From Pararhodobacter aggregans (GTDB taxonomy: Bacteria; Pseudomonadota; Alphaproteobacteria; Rhodobacterales; Rhodobacteraceae): a stretch of 64,000 nt of DNA. The position numbers were made by a program, and so were the translations under genes. Location of the stretch: positions 124,001 through 188,000 of the forward strand of contig NZ_QDDR01000002.1 of assembly GCF_003075525.1 (NCBI RefSeq), read 5' to 3'. The notes under the pieces are model-generated. The model searched no databases, was not told the origin of the DNA, and saw nothing but the letters and a program-made list of their open reading frames with translations. Shown in pieces: positions 1 through 8,747 of the stretch. Numbering within the stretch: the first letter of the stretch is position 1; each line of letters starts with the position of its first letter.

Positions 1-664
1 GCGCCAGCTCCTGGGTGATGGCAAGCGGATGGCGCGGGCCCTGGAACAGCAGGAACAGGATCTCGTTGCAGGGCAGGTCGCCGACCAGCGAGGCCGCCAC
101 CATCCCCCCCGATTGCGAGGAGGTGGCGGTGAAACTGGCGTCGTTGCGGCGCGCCAGGCGGGGGCGGGGCTCGGTCTCGACCTGCTCGGGCTGGCTGCGC
201 TGGATGGTGACGCTGGTGGAATGGGCGGGGCCGCCGCAGGCGGTGCAGCAGTAATCGGCCTCCAGCAGGTGGCCGCAGCTCTTGTGGATGATGTCGAAGG
301 GCAGCACCTCCTCGACCCCCGGATTGGCCCGGTGCCAGAGCCAGATCGCATACATGGCATCGGCCAGATCGAAGGTCTTGGCGGTGGGCGCGTATTCGGG
401 CGCGGCCTGCGTGCCGCCCGATTGCGGCGCTGGGAAGCGGCGGTAGAGCATCTGCTCATGACACAGCGCGGTGAGCCTGAGCGACAGGGTCTGCTTGGGG
501 ATGTTCAGCGCCCGCTGGAAGGCGCTGAAGCGGCGGGTGCCGTTGAAGGCCTCCTTCAGGATCAGCATGGTCCAGGGATCGGAAAGAATCCGCAAAGCCC
601 GCCGCAACGAGGTCGCGGGCGGGCCTTCCGGCAGGGCGGGGGCGTCGGGCATCGGGTCGGGCAT
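1..664 (-). CDS. HxlR-family double-domain regulator (C-terminus cut by window edge)
   Basis: The frame is open from an ATG at 664 to base 1, giving 221 residues without a stop, so the C-terminus lies outside the window. Residues about 18-80 form an HxlR-type winged helix, with an R-I-L-S-D-P-W-T-M entry helix, a R-R-F-S-A-F-Q segment and a recognition helix around N-I-P-K-Q-T-L. At residues 127-143 there is H-K-S-C-x9-C-x2-C, which looks like a small zinc-binding knuckle. A second winged-helix domain starts near residue 195 and is truncated. The same layout occurs in the complete gene at 19016-19951. It lies downstream of the carotenoid oxygenase on the same strand, about 78 bases away, and may be cotranscribed with it. 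It probably controls the neighbouring catabolic genes; the effector is unknown. An upstream in-frame GTG is an alternative start. Confidence 0.82.
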   Translation of the reverse strand, partial: MPDPMPDAPALPEGPPATSLRRALRILSDPWTMLILKEAFNGTRRFSAFQRALNIPKQTLSLRLTALCHEQMLYRRFPAPQSGGTQAAPEYAPTAKTFDLADAMYAIWLWHRANPGVEEVLPFDIIHKSCGHLLEADYCCTACGGPAHSTSVTIQRSQPEQVETEPRPRLARRNDASFTATSSQSGGMVAASLVGDLPCNEILFLLFQGPRHPLAITQELA

Positions 665-741
665 CAGTCCAGGCACGCGGGCAGGTTCCTTGCGCGACCC
701 AAGCATGCCCGGCCCCCTCTGTCCATCGGGGCGACGGCCCC

Positions 742-2295
742 TCACGCGCCCCAGATATCCGCGCCATCCACCCAGGTGGTGTGGAAGCCGATCGAGATGC
801 GGCGCGGGATCTTCACCTTGGCGATGGGCCGGGTGATATCCTCGGCATCGAAGATCAGGCAGGCCGAGGACCAATCGTTGGTATCGGTGATGAAGCTGAC
901 CGGATAGGCCCGCCCCTCAGCCCCGTCGCGCCCGCTGCCCTGCGCCGGGGCGACCGGCGCCTCGGAGCCATAGACGCCTTCGCCGTAATCGTAGCGCTGG
1001 GTCGCGCCCGTCTCCAGATCATAGCGCAGCAGGCCGTTGAAGGTCTGGCAGCGCCCTTCCAGCGAGCCCTCCTGCGGCATGGGGATGATCTGGTTGAAGG
1101 AATAGCGCGTCTTGCGGCCCATGAAATGGGCGTTGACGGTCGGAAACTCGGTGTTGCGGTCGTCGATCGGCCCCTCGCGCGTCTCGCCGGTCCGGGTGTT
1201 GAACGACCAGCGGTAAAGGATATGCGAGCGCCGCCTGTAGGCCATCATCGAGGCCAGGTGATGGTCGGCCGGATCCTTGACCGGCATCGGGTCTTCCTGC
1301 CGACAGCCGATCATGTGGACCCAGGGGCCCTCCTCCCAGGCATTGGCGATATGCAGGATGTAGCAGGGTTCGGCCTCGAACCACTGGACCTTCTGCGAAC
1401 GGCCGAAGCGGTCGATCAGCCCGAAGCGGGCGGGTTGGTCGCGGTGGAAGCCCATCACCCGGCGCTTGTGCTTCTTCAGCAGGTCGACGTCGTGATAGAA
1501 GGGCAGGTCGTGCAGGATGGCGTAACTCTCGGTCAGGCCCATGTCATGGGGCGAGCGCGGCCCGGCCAGGTCGATGTCGATATCGAAGACCAGATTGCCG
1601 CTCGCATCCGCCATGCCATAGGACATGTAGGGCGGCTCGTCCTGATAATTGAAGAAGAACAATTCCTTGGAGAAGGGATCGGTCTTCGAATGCGCCGATA
1701 CCGAATGGTGCAGCTTGCCGCCCAGCGTCTCGCGCCCGGTGGTTTCCAGCGTCAGCGGATCGACCGTGTAGGGATCGCCCGCCATGTACCACAACGACAG
1801 AAGACTGCCGTTGTAGAAGATGACATCGGTGTTCGAGACATCCTTGATCGGCGAGCCGGGCAGGCGGAAATCATAGGGCCCCGCCAGGCCCGGCCAGATG
1901 GCGCGGCCCGCCATCTCCTCGACCAGAAAGGCGCCCGAGCGCAGATAGCGCTGGCGGAAACTGGCCTTGCCGTCCCGGAAATAGATCGCCCTGAGCTGCG
2001 CGTCGCCATCGTAGTAATGGTACTTGGAATTGACCGGCTCGAAGCGCTGCGAGGGGCCGTTCATCACATAGGCGCCGCACAGATCCGCCGGGATCTCGCC
2101 CTCGACCTCCAGATCCTCGGCCTCGTATTCGATATCCGTGGGGGCGAAGCCGCCGTGCAGATAGGGGTGGTCGTAGTGCCAGATCCAGTCCGGCGCATCG
2201 GGGGGCGGGGTGCCGTCCGGGGCGTGCAGGCGGACATTGGCCCGCGTCACCGCCAGCGGGGTCTCGTCATGGTCGTGATGCGGGGCGAGGGACAT
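742..2295 (-). CDS. Carotenoid oxygenase family (RPE65/lignostilbene dioxygenase-like) protein 1
   Basis: A 517-residue member of the seven-bladed beta-propeller carotenoid cleavage oxygenase family. These non-heme Fe(II) enzymes split a C=C double bond with O2 to give two carbonyl products. The four expected iron-ligand histidines are visible: S-A-H near residue 202, S-P-H-D near 250, Y-I-L-H near 315 and G-F-H near 505. An ATG 12 bases upstream (2307) is in frame, but its own codons supply GGAGG five bases before the second ATG, so I place the start at 2295. It has no signal peptide and is probably cytosolic. It is divergent from the hydrolase operon at 2533 and is the first of three such oxygenases in the window. 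Family members act on carotenoids, apocarotenoids, stilbenes or phenylpropenes; which one applies here cannot be told. Confidence 0.88.
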   Translation of the reverse strand: MSLAPHHDHDETPLAVTRANVRLHAPDGTPPPDAPDWIWHYDHPYLHGGFAPTDIEYEAEDLEVEGEIPADLCGAYVMNGPSQRFEPVNSKYHYYDGDAQLRAIYFRDGKASFRQRYLRSGAFLVEEMAGRAIWPGLAGPYDFRLPGSPIKDVSNTDVIFYNGSLLSLWYMAGDPYTVDPLTLETTGRETLGGKLHHSVSAHSKTDPFSKELFFFNYQDEPPYMSYGMADASGNLVFDIDIDLAGPRSPHDMGLTESYAILHDLPFYHDVDLLKKHKRRVMGFHRDQPARFGLIDRFGRSQKVQWFEAEPCYILHIANAWEEGPWVHMIGCRQEDPMPVKDPADHHLASMMAYRRRSHILYRWSFNTRTGETREGPIDDRNTEFPTVNAHFMGRKTRYSFNQIIPMPQEGSLEGRCQTFNGLLRYDLETGATQRYDYGEGVYGSEAPVAPAQGSGRDGAEGRAYPVSFITDTNDWSSACLIFDAEDITRPIAKVKIPRRISIGFHTTWVDGADIWGA

Positions 2296-2478
2296 GGCGG
2301 CCTCCATTTGTGTTTATCTAGACCATATGTCGCAATCCGGGGCGCAAAGTCAAGTGAAACGGCCTGCTGTGCCCCTATGCCCCTGGCCGTAAAGCGGTGA
2401 GAGCTTGAGATTGAACGAAAATTGCCGGTTGTTGTGTTCCATCCAGCAAAACATCATTCTGAAAAATAGAGTTTTGCC

Positions 2479-2508
2479 TTGACGGCTTCGCGAATCAAGG
2501 TCTAGGAA
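2479..2508 (+). promoter_or_regulatory. Candidate promoter of catabolic operon A
   Basis: TTGACG at 2479-2484 and TAGGAA at 2503-2508 are separated by 18 bases, just upstream of the hydrolase start at 2533, in a stretch less GC-rich than its surroundings. A GAATCAA heptamer sits in the spacer (2492-2498) and recurs before the second carotenoid oxygenase (10553-10559). Assigned by eye only. Confidence 0.4.
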
Positions 2509-2532
2509 TAGGTATAAAGAGGGGGAGCCATC

Positions 2533-3264
2533 ATGACGACGCTGGTCTGCCTGCCGGGTCTGCTCTGCGAGCCCGAGGTGTTCGACCCGCTGCGCGCGGT
2601 CCTTGAGGCGCGGGGTGCGGCGGTCGACATGCGGGTTCTGGCCCTGCCCGAGGGCGAGGATTTCGACGCGCTGGCCCGGTCGCTGGCGGCGCAGATCCCC
2701 GACGGCGCCGTCCTCCTCGGCATGTCGATGGGCAGCTATCTGGCGCTGCGCATCGCGCTCACCCATCCCGGCAAGCTGGCCGGTCTGGTGCTGATCGGCA
2801 CCAATGCCGCAGCCGATACGCCGGAGGCGGCGGCGATGCGCGGCAAGGTCGCCCGCTGGGCCGCGCGCGAGGGGATGGAGGCACTGGGCGCCAGCCTCGC
2901 CGATACGCTCGTCTCTCCCGCCCGCCGCTCGGACCCGGCGCTGCGCGCGCGGATGATCCGCATGGCGCTGACGCAGGGCGTGGCGCGCTTCACCGCCCAT
3001 CAGAAGGCGCTCGCCGCTCGCCCCGATCAGCGCGGGGATCTGGGGGCGCTGACCTGCCCGCTGCTGGTCCTCTGCGGCAGCGAGGACGGCGTGACCCCGC
3101 TGGAGGCGGGCCGCGCCCTGGCCGAGGCGGTGCCCGAGGGCCGCTGCATCGCGCTGCCCGGCACCGGCCATATGGCGGTGCTGGAGGCGCCGCAGATGGT
3201 GGCTGGCCATGTGACCGATTTCCTGTCCCGGATTGCGACGAACACGAAGGAAGACGCCCGATGA
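2533..3264 (+). CDS. Alpha/beta-fold hydrolase
   Basis: A 243-residue cytosolic alpha/beta hydrolase. The nucleophile elbow G-M-S-M-G places the catalytic serine at about residue 65, an S-E-D-G segment offers the acid, and G-T-G-H-M near the C-terminus offers the histidine. The N-terminal L-P-G-L-L-C is the usual oxyanion strand of the MhpC/BioH-like group. It opens operon A, preceded by a purine-rich AGAGGGGGAG ribosome site, and its stop overlaps the next start as ATGA. It may hydrolyse an ester, lactone or vinylogous diketone in the pathway; the substrate cannot be inferred. Confidence 0.85.
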   Translation: MTTLVCLPGLLCEPEVFDPLRAVLEARGAAVDMRVLALPEGEDFDALARSLAAQIPDGAVLLGMSMGSYLALRIALTHPGKLAGLVLIGTNAAADTPEAAAMRGKVARWAAREGMEALGASLADTLVSPARRSDPALRARMIRMALTQGVARFTAHQKALAARPDQRGDLGALTCPLLVLCGSEDGVTPLEAGRALAEAVPEGRCIALPGTGHMAVLEAPQMVAGHVTDFLSRIATNTKEDAR

Positions 3265-4202
3265 TGCCGAAAGACCGGCTGGCAGCCCTGCGGTTGCCCG
3301 CCTTCGCCGCGCCGATGTTCCTGGTCTCGGGTCCCGATCTGGTGGTGGCCTGCTGCAAGGCGGGCATCGTCGGCAGCTTCCCCGCGCCGAACCTGCGTTC
3401 CAGCGCCGAACTGGGCGCGTGGATGGCCGAGATCGGCGCGCAGCTGACCGAGGCGGATGCACCCTGGGCCCTGAATCTGGTCACCCATTCCACCTCGCCG
3501 CGCCTGCCGGGCGATCTGGAGCAGGTGGCGATCCATCAGCCGCCGATCGTCATCACCGCGCTGGGCAGCCCCAAGCCGGTGCTGGCCACGGTGCATGGCT
3601 ATGGCGGGCTGGTCTTTGCCGATGTCATCTCGGTCGCGCTGGCGAAAAAGGCGGTCGAGGCCGGGGCCGACGGTCTGGTGCTGGTCTGTTCGGGTGCCGG
3701 TGGGCATACGGGCGAGCTGAGCCCGCTGGTCTTTGTCGAGCGGGTGCGCCAGTTCTTCGACGGGCCGATTGCGCTGGCGGGGGCGATCAACACCGGCGAG
3801 GCGATCCTGGCGGCGCAGGTGCTGGGCGCGGATTTCGGCTATATCGGCACGGCCTTTCTGGCGGCCGAGGAAAACCTCGCCAGCCCCGAATACCGGCAGA
3901 TGTGCGTGACCTCGGATGCGACCGACCTCCTGGTCACGCGGGCTTTCACCGGCGCCCGGGCCTCGATGCTGAAACCCTCGATGGTGGCCAAGGGGCTGGA
4001 CCCCGCGGATCTGGAATTCAAGGTCGCCAAGTTCAATTTCACCGGCCGCCAGAACGAGGCCGTCAAGCCCTGGTCGGGGATCTGGGGCGCGGGGCAGGGG
4101 GTCGGCAAGATCGAACGGATCGAGCCCGCCACCGCCATCGTCGACCGGCTGGCCCGCGAATACGAGGCCGCCAAGGCCCGCGCCCGGAGGCTCTGCGCAT
4201 GA
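3261..4202 (+). CDS. Nitronate monooxygenase-like FMN protein 1
   Basis: A 313-residue TIM-barrel flavoprotein of the nitronate monooxygenase / 2-nitropropane dioxygenase family. The start is A-A-P-M-F-L-V-S-G, the usual first barrel strand, and the phosphate/FMN region holds G-A-G-G-H-T-G with the conserved histidine. Members oxidise nitronates or act as NADH:quinone reductases or enoyl reductases, and many remain unassigned. Its placement between a hydrolase and a CoA ligase argues for a redox step in carbon catabolism rather than nitronate detoxification. A close paralogue at 15674-16603 also sits directly before an SCP2-type thiolase, apart from the ligase inserted here. Translationally coupled on both sides (ATGA overlaps). 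Confidence 0.8.
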   Translation: MMPKDRLAALRLPAFAAPMFLVSGPDLVVACCKAGIVGSFPAPNLRSSAELGAWMAEIGAQLTEADAPWALNLVTHSTSPRLPGDLEQVAIHQPPIVITALGSPKPVLATVHGYGGLVFADVISVALAKKAVEAGADGLVLVCSGAGGHTGELSPLVFVERVRQFFDGPIALAGAINTGEAILAAQVLGADFGYIGTAFLAAEENLASPEYRQMCVTSDATDLLVTRAFTGARASMLKPSMVAKGLDPADLEFKVAKFNFTGRQNEAVKPWSGIWGAGQGVGKIERIEPATAIVDRLAREYEAAKARARRLCA

Positions 4203-5887
4203 GCCTGTTCCCGCCCGAGGATTACGCCCGCTTCCGCGCCGAGGGGCATTGGGCCGACATCACCCTGCCGCAGATGGTCGCGGCGAGTGTCGCCCGGGTG
4301 CCCGACCGGCTGGCGCTGGTCGATGCGCCCAATCGCGAAACGCTGTTCGAAGGGGCGCCGAAGCGGCTGACCTATGCCCAGATGGAGGCCGAGGTGGCGC
4401 GCTATGCCGCCCATCTGCAGGCGCAGGGTCTGGGGCAGGGGGCGTTGGTCGCGACGCAATTGCCCAATATTGCCGAGACCTTGCTGCTTTATCTGGCGAT
4501 CAGCCGGATCGGCGCGGTGCTGAGTCCCGTCTCCATGGCCTACCGCGCCGCGGAACTGGCCGATCTGACCCGGGTCGCGGGGTTCGACGCCTTCATCTCC
4601 ATCGGTCACTTCAAGGGCCAGCCCTTCGATCCTGAGCGCCTGAGCGCGCTGCCTGCGAGCGTGCTGCGCCTCGGCATCGGTTCGGGCCTGCCCGACGGCA
4701 TGGCGTCGCTCGACGGTCCGGCGCCCGCGCCGCTGGCCTCTGTCACGGTCGACGCCGACGCGCCCTTCGCGGTCTTCTGGACCTCGGGCACCGAGGGCGT
4801 GCCCAAGGCGGTGCCGAAGACGCACAACAACCTCATGGCCTCGTCGCTGGGGGCCTGGCGGCTGCTGGACCTGCCCGACGGCGCCAATATCCTCGCGCCC
4901 TTTCCCTTCGTGAACGCGGCCGCGGTGGGCGGGCTGATGATGTGCTGGATGCGTACCGCAGGCGCCCTGTTCCTGCACCATCCCTTCGACCTTCAGGTCT
5001 TCCTGCACCAGCTGAAGACCGAGGACATCGCCTATACGATGGTCGCGCCGACGCTGCTGACCTATCTGCGCGATCAGGCAGACGATCCCGGGCTGCGGGC
5101 GGCGCTGCACCGGCTGATCGCGCTGGGCACCGGCTCGGCCCCTCCGGACCCTGAGGTTTTCGTCTTCTTCGAGCAGCATTTCGCCATCCCGGTGGTGAAT
5201 TTCTTCGGCTCGAACGAGGGGGCGCAGATGTGTTCGGCCGCGAGCCGCGTGCCCGACCCGCGCGAGCGCGCCCGCTTCTTTCCCCGCGACGGGGACGAGG
5301 GCTGGGACGCCACCAGCCGCACCGCCAATGGCGGCACCTTCCGGCTGGTCGATCCGGCAAGCGGCGCGGCCGTCACCGAGCCCGGGGGCCTGGGCGAGAT
5401 GCAGCTGCGCGGCCCGGCGATGATGCCCGGCTATTACTCGCGGCTGGGCTATGACCGGACGAAATTCACCCCGGACGGCTATTTCCCCTCGGGCGACCTG
5501 TTCCAGATCTCGGATTGCGGCGGGCTGATCCGCTTCCACGCCCGGGCCCGGGAATTGATCGTGCGCGGCGGCATGAAGATCGCGCCGGTGGAGCTGGACA
5601 ACACCCTCTCGGCCCTGCCCGGGGTGCGCGAAGTGGCGGTCGCGGCCTATCCCGATCCCCGCATGGGCGAGAAGGTCTGCCTTTTCGCCGTGATGCACCC
5701 GGGCCGCAGCCTGACCCTGGCCGAGGTTTCGGATTTCTGCGACCGGGTGGGGCTGGCCAAGTTCAAATGGCCCGAGCGGCTGGAATTCCTGCCCGCCCTG
5801 CCGCGCACCCCCTTGGCAAAGCTCGACCGCAAGGCGCTGGCCAAGCGTCTGGCCGAATCCCAGAAAACCGGAGAGATCCATGCCTGA
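4199..5887 (+). CDS. AMP-dependent acyl/aryl-CoA ligase
   Basis: A 562-residue ANL-superfamily adenylating enzyme, expected to convert a carboxylic acid, ATP and CoA to the acyl-CoA. The P-loop reads T-S-G-T-E-G-V-P-K, with glutamate where threonine or glycine is usual. A G-S-N-E-G motif, a G-D-L-F hinge region and a C-terminal catalytic lysine in P-L-A-K-L-D-R-K follow. Overall form resembles the 2,3-dihydroxybenzoate-AMP ligase / cyclohexanecarboxylate-CoA ligase branch, so an aromatic or cyclic acid is plausible. The ATG at 4199 overlaps the previous stop. The open frame extends far upstream, but that part only shadows the flavoprotein gene. Confidence 0.87.
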   Translation: MSLFPPEDYARFRAEGHWADITLPQMVAASVARVPDRLALVDAPNRETLFEGAPKRLTYAQMEAEVARYAAHLQAQGLGQGALVATQLPNIAETLLLYLAISRIGAVLSPVSMAYRAAELADLTRVAGFDAFISIGHFKGQPFDPERLSALPASVLRLGIGSGLPDGMASLDGPAPAPLASVTVDADAPFAVFWTSGTEGVPKAVPKTHNNLMASSLGAWRLLDLPDGANILAPFPFVNAAAVGGLMMCWMRTAGALFLHHPFDLQVFLHQLKTEDIAYTMVAPTLLTYLRDQADDPGLRAALHRLIALGTGSAPPDPEVFVFFEQHFAIPVVNFFGSNEGAQMCSAASRVPDPRERARFFPRDGDEGWDATSRTANGGTFRLVDPASGAAVTEPGGLGEMQLRGPAMMPGYYSRLGYDRTKFTPDGYFPSGDLFQISDCGGLIRFHARARELIVRGGMKIAPVELDNTLSALPGVREVAVAAYPDPRMGEKVCLFAVMHPGRSLTLAEVSDFCDRVGLAKFKWPERLEFLPALPRTPLAKLDRKALAKRLAESQKTGEIHA

Positions 5888-7115
5888 GCCCGTCTATATC
5901 CTCGGAGGCGCGCAAAGCGACTTCGCCCGCAACTGGTCGCGCGAGGGCTTAGGCATCGATGCGATGATGCGCGAGGTGCTGTTCGAGGGGCTCGAGAATA
6001 CCCGGCTGGAACCGCGCGACCTGCAATCCGTGCATGTCGGGAATTTCGTGGCCGAGCTGTTCTGCGGGCAGGGGCAATTGGGCGGCATGATCGCCTCGTT
6101 GCATCCCGACCTTTCGGGCGTTCCGACCCAGCGGCACGAGGCCGCCTGCGCCTCGGGCTCGATGGCGATGCTGGCGGCTGCGGCCGAGATCGAGGCCGGG
6201 CGCTACGATCTGGTGGCGGTGCTGGGCGTCGAATACATGCGCAACGTGCCGGGCCAGCGGGCGGCCGAGCATCTGGGCGCCGCGGCCTGGGCCGGGCGCG
6301 AATGGCAGGACGCCACCTATGTCTGGCCCGCCGCCTTCGCCGATCTGATCGAGGCCTATTCCGAGAAATTCGGCCACGTCGATTACGCCCATCTGGGCGA
6401 GATCGCGCGGATCAACTACGCCAACGGCAAGCGCAACCCCTATGCCCAGACCCGCAAATGGGACTTCACCGACCGCTCCTTCACCGAGGATGACGCGGCC
6501 AATCCGGTGATCGAGGGCCGGGTCCGGCGCAACGATTGCGGGCAGGTCACGGATGGCGCGGCGGTGGTGTTCCTCGCCTCGGCCAGCCGGGCGGCGGAAT
6601 ACGCCAAGGCGCGCGGGCTGGAGCTGTCCGATCTGGCGAAGATCGACGGCTGGGGCCACCGCACCGCGCCGATGATGCTGTCGGAAAAGCTGGCGGAAAG
6701 CCGCAACGACCGTTTCGTGCTGCCGCATGTGAACAAGGCGATCCGCGAGAGCTTCGCCCGGGCCGGCATCGACAGTCCGTTTCAGCTGGACGCCATCGAG
6801 ACGCATGATTGCTTCGCCATGACCGAATACGCGGCCATCGACAGTTTCGAGATCACCGCCCCCGGCGAAAGCTGGAAAGCCGTCGAGGAGGGGGTGATCG
6901 CACCGGGCGGACGGTTGCCGATCAACCCCTCGGGCGGGCTGATCGGTCTGGGCCATCCGGTCGGTGCGACCGGCGTGCGGATGATGCTCGACGGCTACAA
7001 ACAGGTGACCGGGCGCGCCGGCGATTGTCAGGTCGAGGGCGCCGAACGGGTGGGCCTGCTGAACATCGGCGGTTCCACCACCACCATCGCCGCCTTCGTC
7101 GTGGGGCGCGGCTGA
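5880..7115 (+). CDS. SCP2-type thiolase (acetyl-CoA acetyltransferase family) 1
   Basis: A 411-residue thiolase of the sterol-carrier/SCP-x-like branch. The nucleophilic cysteine lies in A-A-C-A-S-G-S, the second catalytic pair in E-T-H-D-C-F, and the active-site histidine in G-L-G-H-P-V-G-A-T-G. Such enzymes cleave 3-oxoacyl-CoAs to a shortened acyl-CoA plus acetyl- or propionyl-CoA. They often need a DUF35/OB-fold partner; none is encoded nearby. It overlaps the ligase by eight bases and precedes the TRAP transporter. A paralogue lies at 16600-17808. Confidence 0.87.
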   Translation: MPEPVYILGGAQSDFARNWSREGLGIDAMMREVLFEGLENTRLEPRDLQSVHVGNFVAELFCGQGQLGGMIASLHPDLSGVPTQRHEAACASGSMAMLAAAAEIEAGRYDLVAVLGVEYMRNVPGQRAAEHLGAAAWAGREWQDATYVWPAAFADLIEAYSEKFGHVDYAHLGEIARINYANGKRNPYAQTRKWDFTDRSFTEDDAANPVIEGRVRRNDCGQVTDGAAVVFLASASRAAEYAKARGLELSDLAKIDGWGHRTAPMMLSEKLAESRNDRFVLPHVNKAIRESFARAGIDSPFQLDAIETHDCFAMTEYAAIDSFEITAPGESWKAVEEGVIAPGGRLPINPSGGLIGLGHPVGATGVRMMLDGYKQVTGRAGDCQVEGAERVGLLNIGGSTTTIAAFVVGRG

Positions 7116-7176
7116 CAGACGACCCGACCGGGCCCAAGACCCGGACATTTCTTCAAGATCCTGGGAGGAGATCACC

Positions 7177-8169
7177 ATGAAGACGACACTCACCGGCCTT
7201 GCCGCCGGACTGGCCCTGACCCTTGCCACCGGGGCCTCGGCCCGCGATCTGGCCTTCGCGGTCTTCGTGCCCGCGGCCTCGCCGACGGTGCAGCATGTCT
7301 ACCAGCCCTGGGTGGATTGGTTCAACGAACAGGCCGCGGCGGACGACGTGCAGATCACGCTCTATGCGGGCGGGACTTTGGGCCGCAACCCGCTGGCGCA
7401 GGCGCAGATGGTGGCGGATGGCGTGGCCGATATCGGCCTGACCGTGCCCAGCTACACGCCGGGCGTCTATCCCGATTTCGACGTCTTCGAGCTGCCGGGC
7501 TTTGCCCGCAACACCGCCGAGGGTTCGCAGGCGGCGCTGGAACTCTATCAGGAGGGCGCGCTGAGGGGCTACGAGGATTACTACGTCGTCGCCATGTATA
7601 CCTCGGGCGCCTACATGCTGCATTCGCGCGAACCCATCGCCAGCGTGGCGGATATCGAGGGCCAGCGCTTCCGCGTCGCGGGCCAGATCCAGACCCAGGT
7701 GATCGAGGCGCTGGGCGGCGTGCCGCATTCGATGGGCGCGGGCGAGATGGCCGAGGCCATCGACCGCGGGCTGATCGACGGGGCGATGACCGATGCCTCG
7801 GTCGCGCGCACCTTCCGGGTGGCCGATGTGGCGCATAACCACTACGAAAGCAGCCTCGGCGTGCTGGTCTTCTCGATCCTGATGAACCGCGGCGTCTATG
7901 ACAGCCTGCCGCCCCGGGTCCACGAACTGCTGGCGCAATCGGGCCAGTTCATCGTCGACCGCCAGGTCGAAAGCTACGCCCCCGCCATCGAGGCCAATAT
8001 CGCCGCCTGGGCCGAAAGCCCGGACGCGACGCTGGTCGTCCCCTCGGCCGAGGACGAGGCCGAGATCGCGCGGCGCGTGCAGCCGGTGATCGACCGGGTC
8101 GCGGCCTCGGCCAGCGAGGGCCTGATCGAGGCCTATACCGCCAAGCTCGAAGACATCCGCGCCCGCTGA
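7177..8169 (+). CDS. TRAP transporter solute-binding protein (DctP family)
   Basis: A 330-residue periplasmic substrate-binding protein of a tripartite ATP-independent transporter. It begins with a typical Sec signal (K-T-T, a hydrophobic stretch, then G-A-S-A-R-D, cleavage near residue 22). The DctP fold is supported by the G-T-L-G-R-N-P-L region and the basic patch F-R-V-A-G-Q-I-Q, where family members place the arginine that grips a carboxylate. A GGGAGG ribosome site precedes the ATG. The ligand is presumably an organic acid used by operon A. A strong hairpin separates it from dctQ. Confidence 0.9.
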   Translation: MKTTLTGLAAGLALTLATGASARDLAFAVFVPAASPTVQHVYQPWVDWFNEQAAADDVQITLYAGGTLGRNPLAQAQMVADGVADIGLTVPSYTPGVYPDFDVFELPGFARNTAEGSQAALELYQEGALRGYEDYYVVAMYTSGAYMLHSREPIASVADIEGQRFRVAGQIQTQVIEALGGVPHSMGAGEMAEAIDRGLIDGAMTDASVARTFRVADVAHNHYESSLGVLVFSILMNRGVYDSLPPRVHELLAQSGQFIVDRQVESYAPAIEANIAAWAESPDATLVVPSAEDEAEIARRVQPVIDRVAASASEGLIEAYTAKLEDIRAR

Positions 8170-8180
8170 GGCCTGCCGCC

Positions 8181-8204
8181 GCCGGGCCCCGCGACGGGCC
8201 CGGC
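8181..8204 (+). terminator. Intercistronic hairpin between TRAP dctP and dctQ genes
   Basis: A perfect nine-base-pair stem (GCCGGGCCC / GGGCCCGGC, six-base loop) followed by GCTTTCCC lies between the binding protein and the small permease genes. It could be a leaky terminator or an mRNA-stabilising hairpin that keeps binding-protein output above that of the membrane subunits. Confidence 0.6.
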
Positions 8205-8233
8205 GCTTTCCCTGGCCAGACTGGAGCCCGCAA

Positions 8234-8746
8234 GTGAACCGTCTCGAGAGGCCCTTCCTCATCGTGTCGCGCGCCGCCGCCATCCTCGGCGTGCTGTTTT
8301 TGCTGTTCGTGGCGGCCCTGTCGGTCGCCGATATCCTGACGCGCGAGGTCACCGGCCGCCCGATCCGCGGCGCCTATGACCTGTCGGAACTGATGACCAT
8401 CATCGTCATCGCCGCCTGTTTCCCCGCCGGCCTGCTGGAGCGGCGCCAGATCAAGGTGGCCTTCCTGGGCGCGCTGCTGCCAAGGGGGGCGAACCGCGCG
8501 CTCGAGGTCTTCGGCGCGCTTTGCACCGGGGCCATGTTCCTGGCCATCGCTTGGTATGTCACGCTGCACGCCCAGCGCGTCACCGCCTCCGAGGAATACA
8601 CCATGATCCTGCATTGGCCGGTCGCCCCCTGGTGGTGGGTCGCCGCCGCCTGTTTCTGGATCTGCATTCCCGCCCAGACCTTCGTGCTGGTGGCCGAGAT
8701 CCTCGGCCATGGCGCCCCCGACCATCCCGCAGACGGCGAGGCCTGA
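8234..8746 (+). CDS. TRAP transporter small permease (DctQ family)
   Basis: A 170-residue inner-membrane protein with four predicted hydrophobic segments (about residues 10-35, 50-70, 90-110 and 130-155), the size and layout of DctQ-type small permeases. The start is a GTG with GGAG nine bases upstream. It ends two bases before the large permease ATG and must assemble with it to couple uptake to a sodium or proton gradient. Motifs such as R-P-I-R-G-A-Y-D-L-S-E-L near the second segment are typical of the family. Confidence 0.85.
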   Translation: MNRLERPFLIVSRAAAILGVLFLLFVAALSVADILTREVTGRPIRGAYDLSELMTIIVIAACFPAGLLERRQIKVAFLGALLPRGANRALEVFGALCTGAMFLAIAWYVTLHAQRVTASEEYTMILHWPVAPWWWVAAACFWICIPAQTFVLVAEILGHGAPDHPADGEA

Positions 8747-8747
8747 C

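Noticed and set aside
781-2400. Long plus-strand open frame (539 residues) opposite the first carotenoid oxygenase
   Set aside because: It is the antisense shadow of a gene with all four iron histidines; its translation has no domain motifs and is biased as expected in high-GC antisense frames.
3839-5881. 680-residue minus-strand frame
   Set aside because: Antisense to the CoA ligase and flavoprotein genes, which carry clear family motifs; the frame is low in hydrophobic order and has no ribosome site.
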